DNA from: JAJRWS01 sp039831705
Lineage (GTDB): Bacteria; Planctomycetota; Planctomycetia; Pirellulales; Lacipirellulaceae
Reading direction: 5' to 3'
DNA: 5,478 nt
Assembly: GCA_039831705.1 (NCBI GenBank)
Contig: JBDOMT010000485.1
Coordinates: 1-5,478, forward strand
Shown here: in pieces, positions 1 through 5,478 of the stretch
Layout: each line of letters opens with the position of its first letter
How positions within the stretch are numbered: the stretch's first letter is position 1
Translations under genes and position numbers: made by a program
Notes under the pieces: generated by a model
The model's input: only the letters and a program-made list of their open reading frames with translations
Databases searched by the model: none
What the model was told of the DNA's origin: nothing

Positions 1-178
1 CACATAGCCGGACCCCTTTCTGACTAACGTCGGAATTGCCTCGATAGCTTGGGAGTCTGGCTTTTTTCATATCCTCACTTGTAGGGAAACCCCAGTTTCG
101 CTGAATAAGAATGCTTAACGGCGTTGGTGTGCACGCCGCCGTAAGATAATGGAATCAGGGATTGAGTGCCAAGGATTT

Positions 179-302
179 GAAAAGCAGGCACCGACTATCG
201 GCGGCCTGCTTGTTGTATTATCGTAATTTGCCTTGTGGCTTAATGAACATCTGTGGCTGAAATCGGTGATGCCGCAGGCACTTTGCCACCAAGCACTGTT
301 GG
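179..302 (+). repeat. Dispersed intergenic repeat, copy A
   Basis: Three blocks match, in the same order and orientation, the sequence at 3174-3275. Block 1 is 179-190 against 3174-3185, 10 of 12 identical. Block 2 is TTGTATTATCGTA at 214-226 against the same motif with two extra A's at 3202-3216. Block 3 is 265-302 against 3238-3275, about 31 of 38 identical, including 21 of 23 at its right end (280-302). Both differences in those last 23 bases are transitions. The spacing between blocks differs, as expected for an old non-coding repeat. Neither copy lies in a recognisable gene. It could be a planctomycete-type intergenic repeat or the remnant of a small mobile element. Confidence 0.65.
183..212. 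terminator. Hairpin, possible terminator after the phosphatase gene
   Basis: AAGCAGGC at 183-190 pairs perfectly with GCCTGCTT at 205-212. Inside the loop, CCGA (192-195) can pair with TCGG (199-202). Read on the minus strand, the stem ends in CTTTTC, a short T-rich tail, so it could stop transcripts from the phosphatase gene about 240 nt upstream. The distance and weak tail make this uncertain. The hairpin lies within repeat copy A, and copy B does not keep the right arm, so it may be specific to this copy. Confidence 0.3.
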
Positions 303-449
303 ACGCCTATACGACTTTGAAGTTTCTAATATCTACGCAAGGAAGCAACAAGTGCCAAACCAATTGCAACTATTGATCTCTGGGCAACAAATAAACCCAA
401 GGCGCCCAGCGGAAGCCCAGATCTAGCAGACGAATCGCTAGCGGAGGGT

Positions 450-1454
450 TTATTGGTTGTGCAGCACGCTTTTGAACAGGTGGGCTATGTCCAAATCGAA
501 GCGCTGGTCGGGTTCTTCACGATGTTTTTTAAGCCAGGGCGAGTAGGTGTACACACTCAGTACGCCCTCAACCGGATGGAAGTGAAGGATGCGCAGCCAG
601 CCTTGACCGCCATGTTCGAGGAACTGATAATTGGCAAGCATTTGGATGACCGGTACTTCGTCGTTGGTGCGGCTGACCAACAGACCGGTGCCATCTCCTT
701 TGACGTGGCCGCTGAGGACCATGAAGACGTTGTCGCGGCGGGAGATCAGTTTTTCCCAGATATCCTCACCGTCGTTCCAGCTTGGATCAGACTTCTTGGG
801 ACTCCATCGGTCGCCTGGACCTAAGCGGGTGTCGTCGTCGTACATGTAGGCGTGAGTGACGAGGATGATTTGATGGTTATCGCCGTGGTTGCTGATCAGG
901 GTTTTTGCCCAGGCGAGTGTTTCATCGCTCGGTCCATATTCCAAGCCGAGGACCATAAACTGTTGGCCCGCCGCCTTAAAGTACGCAAAGCTGTTATCGT
1001 TGGTCACCCCTTTGTGACCTCCGTACCATGACTTTCCCGTAAATCGATGGGGCGAGAAAACAGCGTTGTATTTGGTAGTGTTGCGGATCAACCGACCGCT
1101 GGCATCCTTCTCAAGATCGTGATTGCCTGGAACAACCAAGTAAGGCACTGCATCGTCCAGCTCGGCGAACGCCCGATCGGCAATAGACCATTCCTGATCG
1201 GTCCGCTCATCGACCACGTCGCCCACATGCACTACGAACTTAGTGTTGAGTTCGTCCATGTTTTCTTTGATCCAGCGGGTTTGTGTGTGAAAAATCTCCG
1301 GAAAGTAGAGCGCGTAGCGCTGGGTATCGGGGAGGACAATGAGCGTGAATTCTTCTTTTTCGCGGTCCACCTCAAGGGGTGCATCGGCAAATACGAGAGA
1401 AGTTAAGAAAATTGTAACGGGAAGAGAGAGGCAAAAGGTACGAATCGGCGGCAT
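450..1454 (-). CDS. Exported calcineurin-like metallophosphoesterase
   Basis: A 334-residue protein of the calcineurin-like phosphoesterase superfamily, which hydrolyses phosphoester bonds using a two-metal centre; the substrate is unknown. All five core motifs are in order: D43-T-Q, GDVVD at 78-82, GNHD at 110-113, T200-H201, and SGHV at 248-251. The last motif lacks the second histidine of the usual GHxH, having K252, a variation I believe occurs in this secreted subfamily. Residues 1-23 look like a Sec signal peptide with a hydrophobic core at about 7-22 and likely cleavage after VFA, so the enzyme should act outside the cytoplasm. The frame stays open back to 1568, but the 1454 start is chosen because the signal peptide begins there and GGGAG lies 9 nt upstream. 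The gene is intact, unlike most of its neighbours. Its upstream neighbour on the same strand is the decayed GntH-like gene. Confidence 0.88.
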   Translation of the reverse strand: MPPIRTFCLSLPVTIFLTSLVFADAPLEVDREKEEFTLIVLPDTQRYALYFPEIFHTQTRWIKENMDELNTKFVVHVGDVVDERTDQEWSIADRAFAELDDAVPYLVVPGNHDLEKDASGRLIRNTTKYNAVFSPHRFTGKSWYGGHKGVTNDNSFAYFKAAGQQFMVLGLEYGPSDETLAWAKTLISNHGDNHQIILVTHAYMYDDDTRLGPGDRWSPKKSDPSWNDGEDIWEKLISRRDNVFMVLSGHVKGDGTGLLVSRTNDEVPVIQMLANYQFLEHGGQGWLRILHFHPVEGVLSVYTYSPWLKKHREEPDQRFDLDIAHLFKSVLHNQ

Positions 1455-1463
1455 GGCTATACG

Positions 1464-1468
1464 CTCCC
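1464..1468 (-). promoter_or_regulatory. Ribosome binding site fixing the phosphatase start
   Basis: On the minus strand GGGAG lies 9 nt before the ATG at 1454. It favours that start over the upstream in-frame ATGs at 1568 and 1517, whose extra residues do not resemble a signal peptide or the phosphatase fold. Confidence 0.55.
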
Positions 1469-1657
1469 AGGATAGACGCAGTGTGACTGAAACGGTGCGG
1501 TTTAAGCAAGTTTGCATGGTGGAATCATCAAACCACTTATTGAACAAATAGGCACACTCCAATATCAACTAGAAACTCGAACAATGCCAGGAAAATCACT
1601 GACATTGTGCTTTGTGAGCACCCAAATTTGGCAAAACTCTGACTAGCGGCGGGGAAT

Positions 1658-2953
1658 CTACCCGACACCAGAAACGAACGTTAGCTTACTACCCTCGATA
1701 TCCCCCAAAAAAGGGGATATCGCATTGTTAGCACCTGTAAGTTCCGTTTCGTACGTTGGGTGTGCACAGATATGATGGTTTAATCTCAGAAAAATACTTT
1801 TCTGGAGAAACTGGGCAATCTGAAATGCTATTGGGGATGAAGTTTGGAACTTAAAGTCTGTCCCGTGCTTCTTGTTGAAGTCCTCGTAAATCTCCTCCGC
1901 GAGGTCACTCACCTCAGCAGGAAAGCCTTGCAGCACCGAGTTGGGTGTTTGGTATCGGTCGCCACCGGCTGCAATCTCCTTTTCGCGGAGTGGAGGAGTT
2001 GGATACGACTCCGAATTGGGGACCGCCATCCGGGTTCGCACGCCCTCCTTCGTGACGTTCCACACCATGAAGTCTTGTGCGTAGTCCACCGGGCCGTTGT
2101 AATATTTTCGACGGCGTTCATGACACTCGGGAGCGTATCGGCGTCGTTTTGAAAGTGGTAAGCCACAGCGTGTTTAGGCTTCGTCATGGCCATCACCTTA
2201 CCGAAGAATGAGGGATTGACATGAACTGTCGTCATGGCGTTTAAGGCTTCTGCAGCAGAGAAACTCCACTTATCCATCGCCATTTCGGGCATAAAAATGC
2301 ACTCATAGATCGAAAAGTCCACGCCCTTAGTATGCTCGATCCACCATTTGTTGGGGAGCGTATTGCCCGAGTATGCGAGCGTAAGGCCGTTCCATTCCAG
2401 GATAAAGCTGGCTGACTGCTCAAGGTGAATCGCAGGGATGCTTTTGATGACGACCCCATTATCGTAGATGACGTTATTGACCATCGACCAGTCGTATTCC
2501 GTGACGTCTAGACTCAACGCTCTACTGTCGATCAAGCCCTTCCGTGTTCCCGTCATCCATGCCCACGATTGCTGCATGTGGTCCATGCTGCTTTCGTGCC
2601 CCACTCTGGACGAGTGTCTCCTCTTCCGGACCCCAAACCCGCAAAGGCACAGAACGGTTGTTCTGAGGACCATAGATGTAGAACGCCGGTAGGTCGCCCG
2701 CATGATCCATGTGCAGATGCGTAAGGAAGACTTTGTCGAGGTAGTGCCAGTTGAATACCAAGGGCATACAGCCTATGCATCGCTCCGGTTCGCATATCGA
2801 AAATGAACTTGTCACCGTTTCCGAGTTTAATGAAAAACTGGCCACAACTTGCTTGAGTCGTGGCTTTGGCATTCCGCTGCCAAGGCAAATGACACGAATC
2901 TCGTCGGGCTATAGTTCTTCAGTGCCGGGATAGTAGACATCCCTGTTTGACAC
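1658..2953 (-). pseudogene. GntH-like MBL-fold metallohydrolase, multiply disrupted
   Basis: The pieces read in order as a metallo-beta-lactamase-fold hydrolase of the RNase Z/arylsulfatase-like branch, closest in my memory to proteins named GntH (guanitoxin biosynthesis). Conserved segments are SNRDVYYPGTEEL, LGNGDKFIFD, YLDKVFLTHLHMDHAGDLPAFY with the metal-binding HxHxDH at 2702-2719, GTKAA/MDHMQQSWAW, PNKWWIEHTKG, AVAYHFQNDADT and DFMVWNVTK. An in-frame TAG lies at 2909-2911. Register changes occur at about 2833-2837, 2750, 2631-2634, 2587 and 2101. The first, third and last fit loss of one base in a T, G or T run; 2587 also fits a one-base loss; 2750 fits one extra base. No ATG precedes SNRD in frame: a stop at 2999-3001 closes it, so the signal peptide and start appear lost. 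Homology ends near 1844, and the last frame continues without recognisable sequence to the stop at 1658. The usual GDT metal-site motif reads GNT here. Other gnt genes are absent, so no toxin pathway is implied. Confidence 0.8.
1696..1722. terminator. Perfect 10-bp-stem hairpin
   Basis: CGATATCCCC at 1696-1705 is exactly complementary to GGGGATATCG at 1713-1722, with a 7-nt loop of C plus six A's (G-rich end and six T's on the minus strand). It lies about 120 nt past the point where GntH-like homology ends (about 1844) and before the phosphatase gene, so it is well placed to terminate the hydrolase transcript. Neither strand has a T-tract after the stem, so it is not a classical intrinsic terminator. 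It could instead be a mobile-element end or an RNA-stabilising structure. Confidence 0.45.
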
Positions 2954-2973
2954 TGGAGTAACGGGCGAAGAAA

Positions 2974-2980
2974 AGGGAGG
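2974..2980 (+). promoter_or_regulatory. Strong ribosome binding site for a TTG start
   Basis: AGGGAGG lies 5 nt before TTG at 2986. It is the best Shine-Dalgarno match in the window and decides the unusual start of the ParE-like fragment, since no ATG is available at the beginning of the conserved region. Confidence 0.6.
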
Positions 2981-2985
2981 CTGGC

Positions 2986-3210
2986 TTGCATCCGTTAATC
3001 ATCTCGCCAACCGCCCGACAAGATTTGTCAGATATCTTCGATTATATCGCCCGAGACAAACCAATCGCAGCAAGTAATTGGATCGAGACGATTGAACAGA
3101 AGCATCTCCATAGAGAAATCATAAGATTCCTTTCGCACAGCCAACGGTTTGTTTGGTGGTCGCCGCCCTTAACGAAGGAGCAGGCGTCGAATCATCACCC
3201 ATTGTATTAA
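2986..3210 (+). pseudogene. ParE-type toxin, N-terminal fragment
   Basis: Residues 2-39 match the start of ParE/RelE-superfamily toxins of type II toxin-antitoxin systems: a first strand (LIISPTARQDL), then the helix with IFDYIARDKPIAASNWIETIEQK. Family members are about 95-105 residues and continue through a beta-sheet with a conserved Arg-Ser-Phe / Tyr-x-x-x-Phe/Tyr-Arg region. Here the match stops at about 3102 and the frame runs on through unrelated sequence to a stop at 3208-3210, giving 74 residues with no such core. No frame after 3102 restores the missing part. The start is TTG, supported by a strong ribosome binding site. No antitoxin gene is visible upstream, where the decayed hydrolase begins on the other strand. 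The piece is probably non-functional and marks a deletion or insertion junction near 3102, just before the repeat at 3141-3275. Confidence 0.7.
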
Positions 3211-3275
3211 ATCGTACAGAAGTGGAATCGCCAAGGCGGCGATTGCGCAGCAACTTTGCCACCAAACATTGTTGG
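3141..3275. repeat. Dispersed repeat copy B with degenerate inverted ends
   Basis: The part at 3174-3275 is collinear with 179-302 in three blocks, in the same orientation. In addition, the right end (CCACCAAAC at 3259-3267 and GTTGG at 3271-3275) is mirrored at the left by CCAAC (3141-3145) and GTTTGGTGG (3151-3159), which would make a 135-bp unit with imperfect inverted ends. A 7-bp hairpin (AATCGCC at 3226-3232 with GGCGATT at 3238-3244) lies inside. The unit sits between the truncated ParE-like gene and the L7/L12-like gene. The direct match to copy A is well supported; the inverted ends are suggestive only. Confidence 0.55.
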
Positions 3276-3287
3276 GTGTCCTCGGCC

Positions 3288-3485
3288 TCAGAGTTCAGCT
3301 TCCATCTCTTCGATGGCCTTCTTGGCTTCCAACAAGCCTGTCCCCGTATTCTCGCGATAGAGCTTTACTGCAGGAATCTTTTGTCCTGACCTAAGCAGTT
3401 TCTTGACCTCTTCGAGACCTTCATCGTGCCATTTTAGGTTGTTACTCTCGATGATCAGGTCGAGCTTCTTTTCCAGTCGCGACAT
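3288..3485 (-). CDS. Small ribosomal L7/L12 C-terminal-like domain protein
   Basis: A 65-residue protein. Residues 1-15 look like a short charged helix (MSRLEKKLDLIIES). Residues 26-61 resemble the C-terminal domain of ribosomal protein L7/L12: a helix, GQKIPAVKLYRENTG at 34-48, then LLEAKKAIEEME. In the ribosomal protein this domain contacts translation factors. This protein lacks the ribosome-anchoring N-terminal domain and hinge, so it is not the rplL product. Stand-alone domains of this kind occur in many bacteria as small proteins of unknown role. The ATG at 3485 has no visible ribosome binding site, and the DNA just upstream belongs to a truncated sulfatase gene on the other strand. The native 5' region may therefore have been lost, and the N-terminus may be shortened. 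The frame itself is intact. Confidence 0.7.
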   Translation of the reverse strand: MSRLEKKLDLIIESNNLKWHDEGLEEVKKLLRSGQKIPAVKLYRENTGTGLLEAKKAIEEMEAEL

Positions 3486-3486
3486 G

Positions 3487-3678
3487 CGTTATGCCAGCGG
3501 AGGCGCTGAGCTGTACGACATGAATAACGATCCGAACCAGTTTACCAATCTGGCATCCAATCCAAGTTACGCAACAGTTTTAAAGCAGATGGACGACGCT
3601 CTCCATATCCGCCTGCAGGACGCCGATTTGAACCTTAACAAGCAGCAACCCGACAGTATACCTAGAAATGAACGGTAG
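3487..3678 (+). pseudogene. Sulfatase C-terminal fragment
   Basis: The encoded segment starts RYASGGAELYDMNNDPNQF and continues FTNLASNPSY. This matches the end of type I sulfatases of the iduronate-2-sulfatase/choline-sulfatase kind, where a Tyr/Arg-rich strand is followed by ELYDL-x-x-DP-x-E/Q-x-x-N-L-A. About 63 residues remain of an expected 450-500. The catalytic part, including the formylglycine motif, is missing. Upstream in this frame is only the antisense of the L7/L12-like gene. Homology begins within 2 nt of that gene's start codon, so the break is abrupt. The stop at 3676-3678 lies 7 nt before the start of the next sulfatase, which suggests the two were once a translationally coupled pair. 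An ATG at 3484 could initiate it, but no ribosome binding site is seen. Confidence 0.75.
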
Positions 3679-3685
3679 AAAATAG

Positions 3686-5288
3686 ATGCCGGCGACTCAT
3701 GACAACTTGACCAAAGTGATCTCAGTGGAAGTCTGCGCATTCTTGATCGTAATGACCTTTGCACTTCCTGCCGGGTCTAACAATGGAAGGAAGCAAATTA
3801 AGCGGCCAAATATCCTGTTCGCTCTTTCCGACGACCAGTCTTATCCTCATACCAGCATCCTCGGCGATCCGGTCGTTAAAACGCCTGCTTTCAACCGGAT
3901 TGCAAGGGAAGGAATCCTGTTCACAAACTCGTTTGCGGCTTGTCCTTCTTGTACGCCATCGCGATCGGCAATCCTGACAGGTCGGCAGATTTGGCAAGTC
4001 GGAGAAGCGGGCGTACTCTTCGGCACATTGCATCCCAGGTATCCGCTTTTCACTCACTTGCTGGAGGACGCCGGTTACCACGTCGGATTCGTTGGCAAAC
4101 CTTGGGCGCCAGGAGACTGGCGAGCAGCTGGTCTGACTCGACATCCCAACGGCAAGGAGTATTCAGTCGAATCCACCCACGGGCATTGACACACGCGACT
4201 ATGCGGCGAACTTCGAGGACTTTCTAGCTGATCGGACAGACGGCACACCATTCATGTTTTGGTTTGGCGGCACTGAGCCGCACCGCGAATACGAACCCGG
4301 AATTGGCCGACGATCTGGATTAAGTATGCAGGATGTCTTGGTGCCTCCCTATCTTCCCGATTCACCGGAAGTTCGGAGTGAAATCCTCGACTATTATTTT
4401 GAAATCGAACACTTCGATCAACATCTGGCCCGGATACTTAAAAAGCTGGAGGAACTCGGAGAACTCGACAACACTCTCGTGGTCGTAACATCCGATAACG
4501 GAATGCCGTTTGCGCGCACCAAAACCACGCTCTACGATGGTGGCGTCAGGATGCCTACGGCGCTACGTTGGGGAAATGTCACCCCAGGCGGCTACCGTGT
4601 GGATGACTTTATTGGACACATTGATTTTGGCCCAACATTCCTTGAGGCAGCGGGAATCGACATCCCTGGGACAGTTACGGGCCGCAGTCTCATGCCTCTG
4701 CTAAAGTCCCAGAGAAATGGTCGCCTCGATCCACTCCGCGACCATATCGTAACTGGGCTCGAACGGCACACTTACTGCCGTCCTGGTGGTGCGACTTATC
4801 CAATTCGTGCAATTCGAACTCACGATTACCTGTACATCAGAAACTTCAAGCCAGAGCGTTGGCCAACTGGCGGTCCCAATTTCATTTCCTCGAATAAAGC
4901 ACCGCACGGTGACATCGACGATGGTCCGTTTAAGGATTTTCTGTTGCTTGATCAAACGCGTGTCAAATTTCCACAAGCCTGTCAATTGGGAGTTGGGAAA
5001 CGACCGTTGGAGGAGCTTTACAACGTACACTCTGACCCTCATCAGATAAAAAACCTGGCTGATGACAGGCAACACTCCGCACTCAAGAAAAATCTTTGGA
5101 AACGACTAAAAACGGAACTATTAAAAACGGCCGACCCAAGGATCGAAGGAGAGGATCCGTGGCAGCACTACATCTATCGCCAGGTCGAGGGATTCGGTGC
5201 TACCTTCAACATGAGCCTCTCCAAGAAGGAACGAGGGGCCGCGCATGCTCGCGGCAAGCACGAGGTGAGCCCAGTCGCAAAAAAATAA
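3686..5288 (+). pseudogene. Sulfatase (heparan N-sulfatase-like), split by one frameshift
   Basis: A type I sulfatase (alkaline-phosphatase superfamily, formylglycine-dependent), normally exported to remove sulfate from glycans. The first part (3686-4189, 167 residues) has a hydrophobic stretch at about 11-29 that may be a signal peptide, the metal-binding FALSDDQ at 45-51, and the formylglycine motif C89-T-P-S-R93. It also has GKPWAPGDW at 137-145. It then leaves register between about 4158 and 4172 and stops at 4187. The other register resumes with NPPTGIDTRDYAANFEDFL and continues to 5288. It contains FWFGGTEPHREYE, TSDNG at 4491 with the metal-binding Asp at 4494, the active-site Lys of RTKTTLYDGG at 4521, and AIRTHDYLYIRNF. 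The total of 1603 nt fits a 534-residue protein plus one extra base. Every expected motif survives, so the break is recent, or a sequencing error. An ATG at 4254 opens the second part but could not make an active enzyme. Confidence 0.85.
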
Positions 5289-5298
5289 TTCTCCCAAA

Positions 5299-5330
5299 TA
5301 AACACTAAAGTAAACACTAGTAAACACTAG
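5299..5330 (+). repeat. Three tandem TAAACACTA units
   Basis: TAAACACTA occurs at 5299, 5311 and 5321. The second and third copies are a perfect 10-bp repeat (TAAACACTAG) and the first is spaced by 12. They begin 11 nt after the sulfatase stop and about 110 nt before the next gene. This may be slippage-generated sequence, a protein binding array, or part of a larger low-complexity family. Confidence 0.6.
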
Positions 5331-5429
5331 GACATGCAATGCGCAGCTCGGAAATGGCAGAGTGGCCCTGTAAGAAATATTGTGTCAGCTATCAGCATTC
5401 GGTAGAAGTATGTTCACCGTTTTCTGAAT

Positions 5430-5434
5430 AGGAG
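5430..5434 (+). promoter_or_regulatory. Ribosome binding site of the last gene
   Basis: AGGAG at 5430-5434 stands 8 nt before the ATG at 5443. This is near-ideal spacing and is the main support for a real gene starting there. Confidence 0.55.
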
Positions 5435-5442
5435 AGTGACAC

Positions 5443-5478
5443 ATGGATGAGAAACTACAATCGCGTGCCGAGCAGCTA
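5443..5478 (+). CDS. Start of an unidentified gene, cut by window end
   Basis: Twelve codons are visible (MDEKLQSRAEQL), charged and helix-prone, with no signal peptide. They follow a well-placed AGGAG. The gap of about 150 nt from the sulfatase, with tandem repeats between them, suggests an independent transcription unit, though no convincing promoter is seen. The product cannot be named from so few residues. Confidence 0.5.
   Translation, partial: MDEKLQSRAEQL

Larger units (their letters stand above)
1..449. other. Non-coding flank holding repeat copy A
   Basis: No reading frame here has both a credible start and a recognisable protein. The stretch lies downstream of the minus-strand phosphatase gene. 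The clear structure in it is the repeat copy at about 179-302 and a hairpin inside that copy at 183-212. The remaining sequence shows only short inverted repeats that could arise by chance. A minus-strand frame starting at 70 runs off the left edge for 23 codons, but it has no well-spaced ribosome binding site and I do not recognise it. Confidence 0.6.

Noticed and set aside
1..70. Minus-strand open frame starting ATGAAAAAAGCC at 70 and leaving the left edge
   Set aside because: It has only 23 codons, no recognisable sequence, and its GAGG is too close to the ATG to serve as a ribosome binding site.
118..142. Inverted repeat ACGGCG...CGCCGT around GTGCAC
   Set aside because: A six-base arm with a 13-nt loop and no tail or gene context is expected by chance in GC-rich stretches.
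390..454. 9-bp inverted repeat AATAAACCC/GGGTTTATT spanning the phosphatase stop codon
   Set aside because: The loop is 47 nt, and a 9-bp match at this range is expected roughly once per window by chance. It is not followed by a T-tract.
453..824. Plus-strand open frame of 123 codons
   Set aside because: It lies wholly antisense to the phosphatase, which carries all its family motifs. The composition reflects the opposite strand.
1520..1565. Possible minus-strand promoter TTGATA ... TCAATA for the phosphatase
   Set aside because: The spacing is about 19 nt with an imperfect -10, and planctomycete promoters are poorly defined.
1607..1631. Short hairpin GTGCT/AGCAC followed by palindrome CCAAATTTGG upstream of the phosphatase
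   Set aside because: It could be an operator, but there is no repeat of it, no regulator gene nearby and no convincing promoter to anchor it.
1658..2953. Guanitoxin biosynthesis locus
   Set aside because: Only a decayed gene resembling GntH is present. The other pathway genes are not in the window, and GntH-like hydrolases are widespread outside that pathway.
3153..3389. Plus-strand open frame of 78 codons over copy B
   Set aside because: It crosses repeat copy B and the antisense of the L7/L12-like gene, with no family resemblance.
5238..5255. GCCGCG/CGCGGC hairpin near the sulfatase 3' end
   Set aside because: It lies inside the coding frame (Ala-Ala-His-Ala-Arg-Gly) and has no T-tail.
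5380..5410. Possible promoter TTGTGT-17 nt-TAGAAG before the last gene
   Set aside because: It matches the consensus at only about half the positions, so it is not supportable.

Overview
The window looks like accessory chromosome from a Planctomycetes-type bacterium (Pirellulaceae-like); this is inferred from gene content only. It carries two sulfatase-family genes, an exported calcineurin-like phosphatase and a GntH-like metallo-beta-lactamase-fold hydrolase, in moderate-GC DNA with loose gene packing and poor Shine-Dalgarno sites. No RNA gene, CRISPR array or intact transposase was seen.

Layout. Bases 1-449 hold no convincing gene but contain copy A of a dispersed repeat (about 179-302). 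A secreted metallophosphoesterase lies on the minus strand at 450-1454 and is intact. Upstream of it, also on the minus strand, is a GntH-like hydrolase (1658-2953). It is broken by one in-frame stop and five register changes, and a perfect 10-bp-stem hairpin (1696-1722) lies beyond its homologous part. On the plus strand, 2986-3102 encodes the first third of a ParE-type toxin, with a TTG start and a strong ribosome binding site, which then runs into unrelated sequence. Copy B of the repeat (about 3174-3275) follows. A small minus-strand gene (3288-3485) encodes a stand-alone ribosomal L7/L12 C-terminal-like domain. Its start codon touches a 5'-truncated sulfatase tail (3487-3678, plus strand). 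A second sulfatase (3686-5288) begins 7 nt later and is nearly full length, but it is split by one frameshift near 4160-4170. Three tandem TAAACACTA units (5299-5330) follow, and a new gene starts at 5443 and leaves the window.

Interpretation. The two sulfatases are probably the remains of a plus-strand operon for sulfated glycan breakdown. The minus-strand pair is a phosphatase and a decayed hydrolase. I do not see a new functional system. The notable feature is a cluster of truncated and frameshifted genes joined at abrupt boundaries, with two diverged copies of one intergenic repeat about 3 kb apart in the same orientation. Real decay is favoured because a nonsense codon, truncations and a lost metal ligand occur together. 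Base-calling or assembly error is the main alternative, because three of the five changes in the GntH-like gene fall in short single-base runs.
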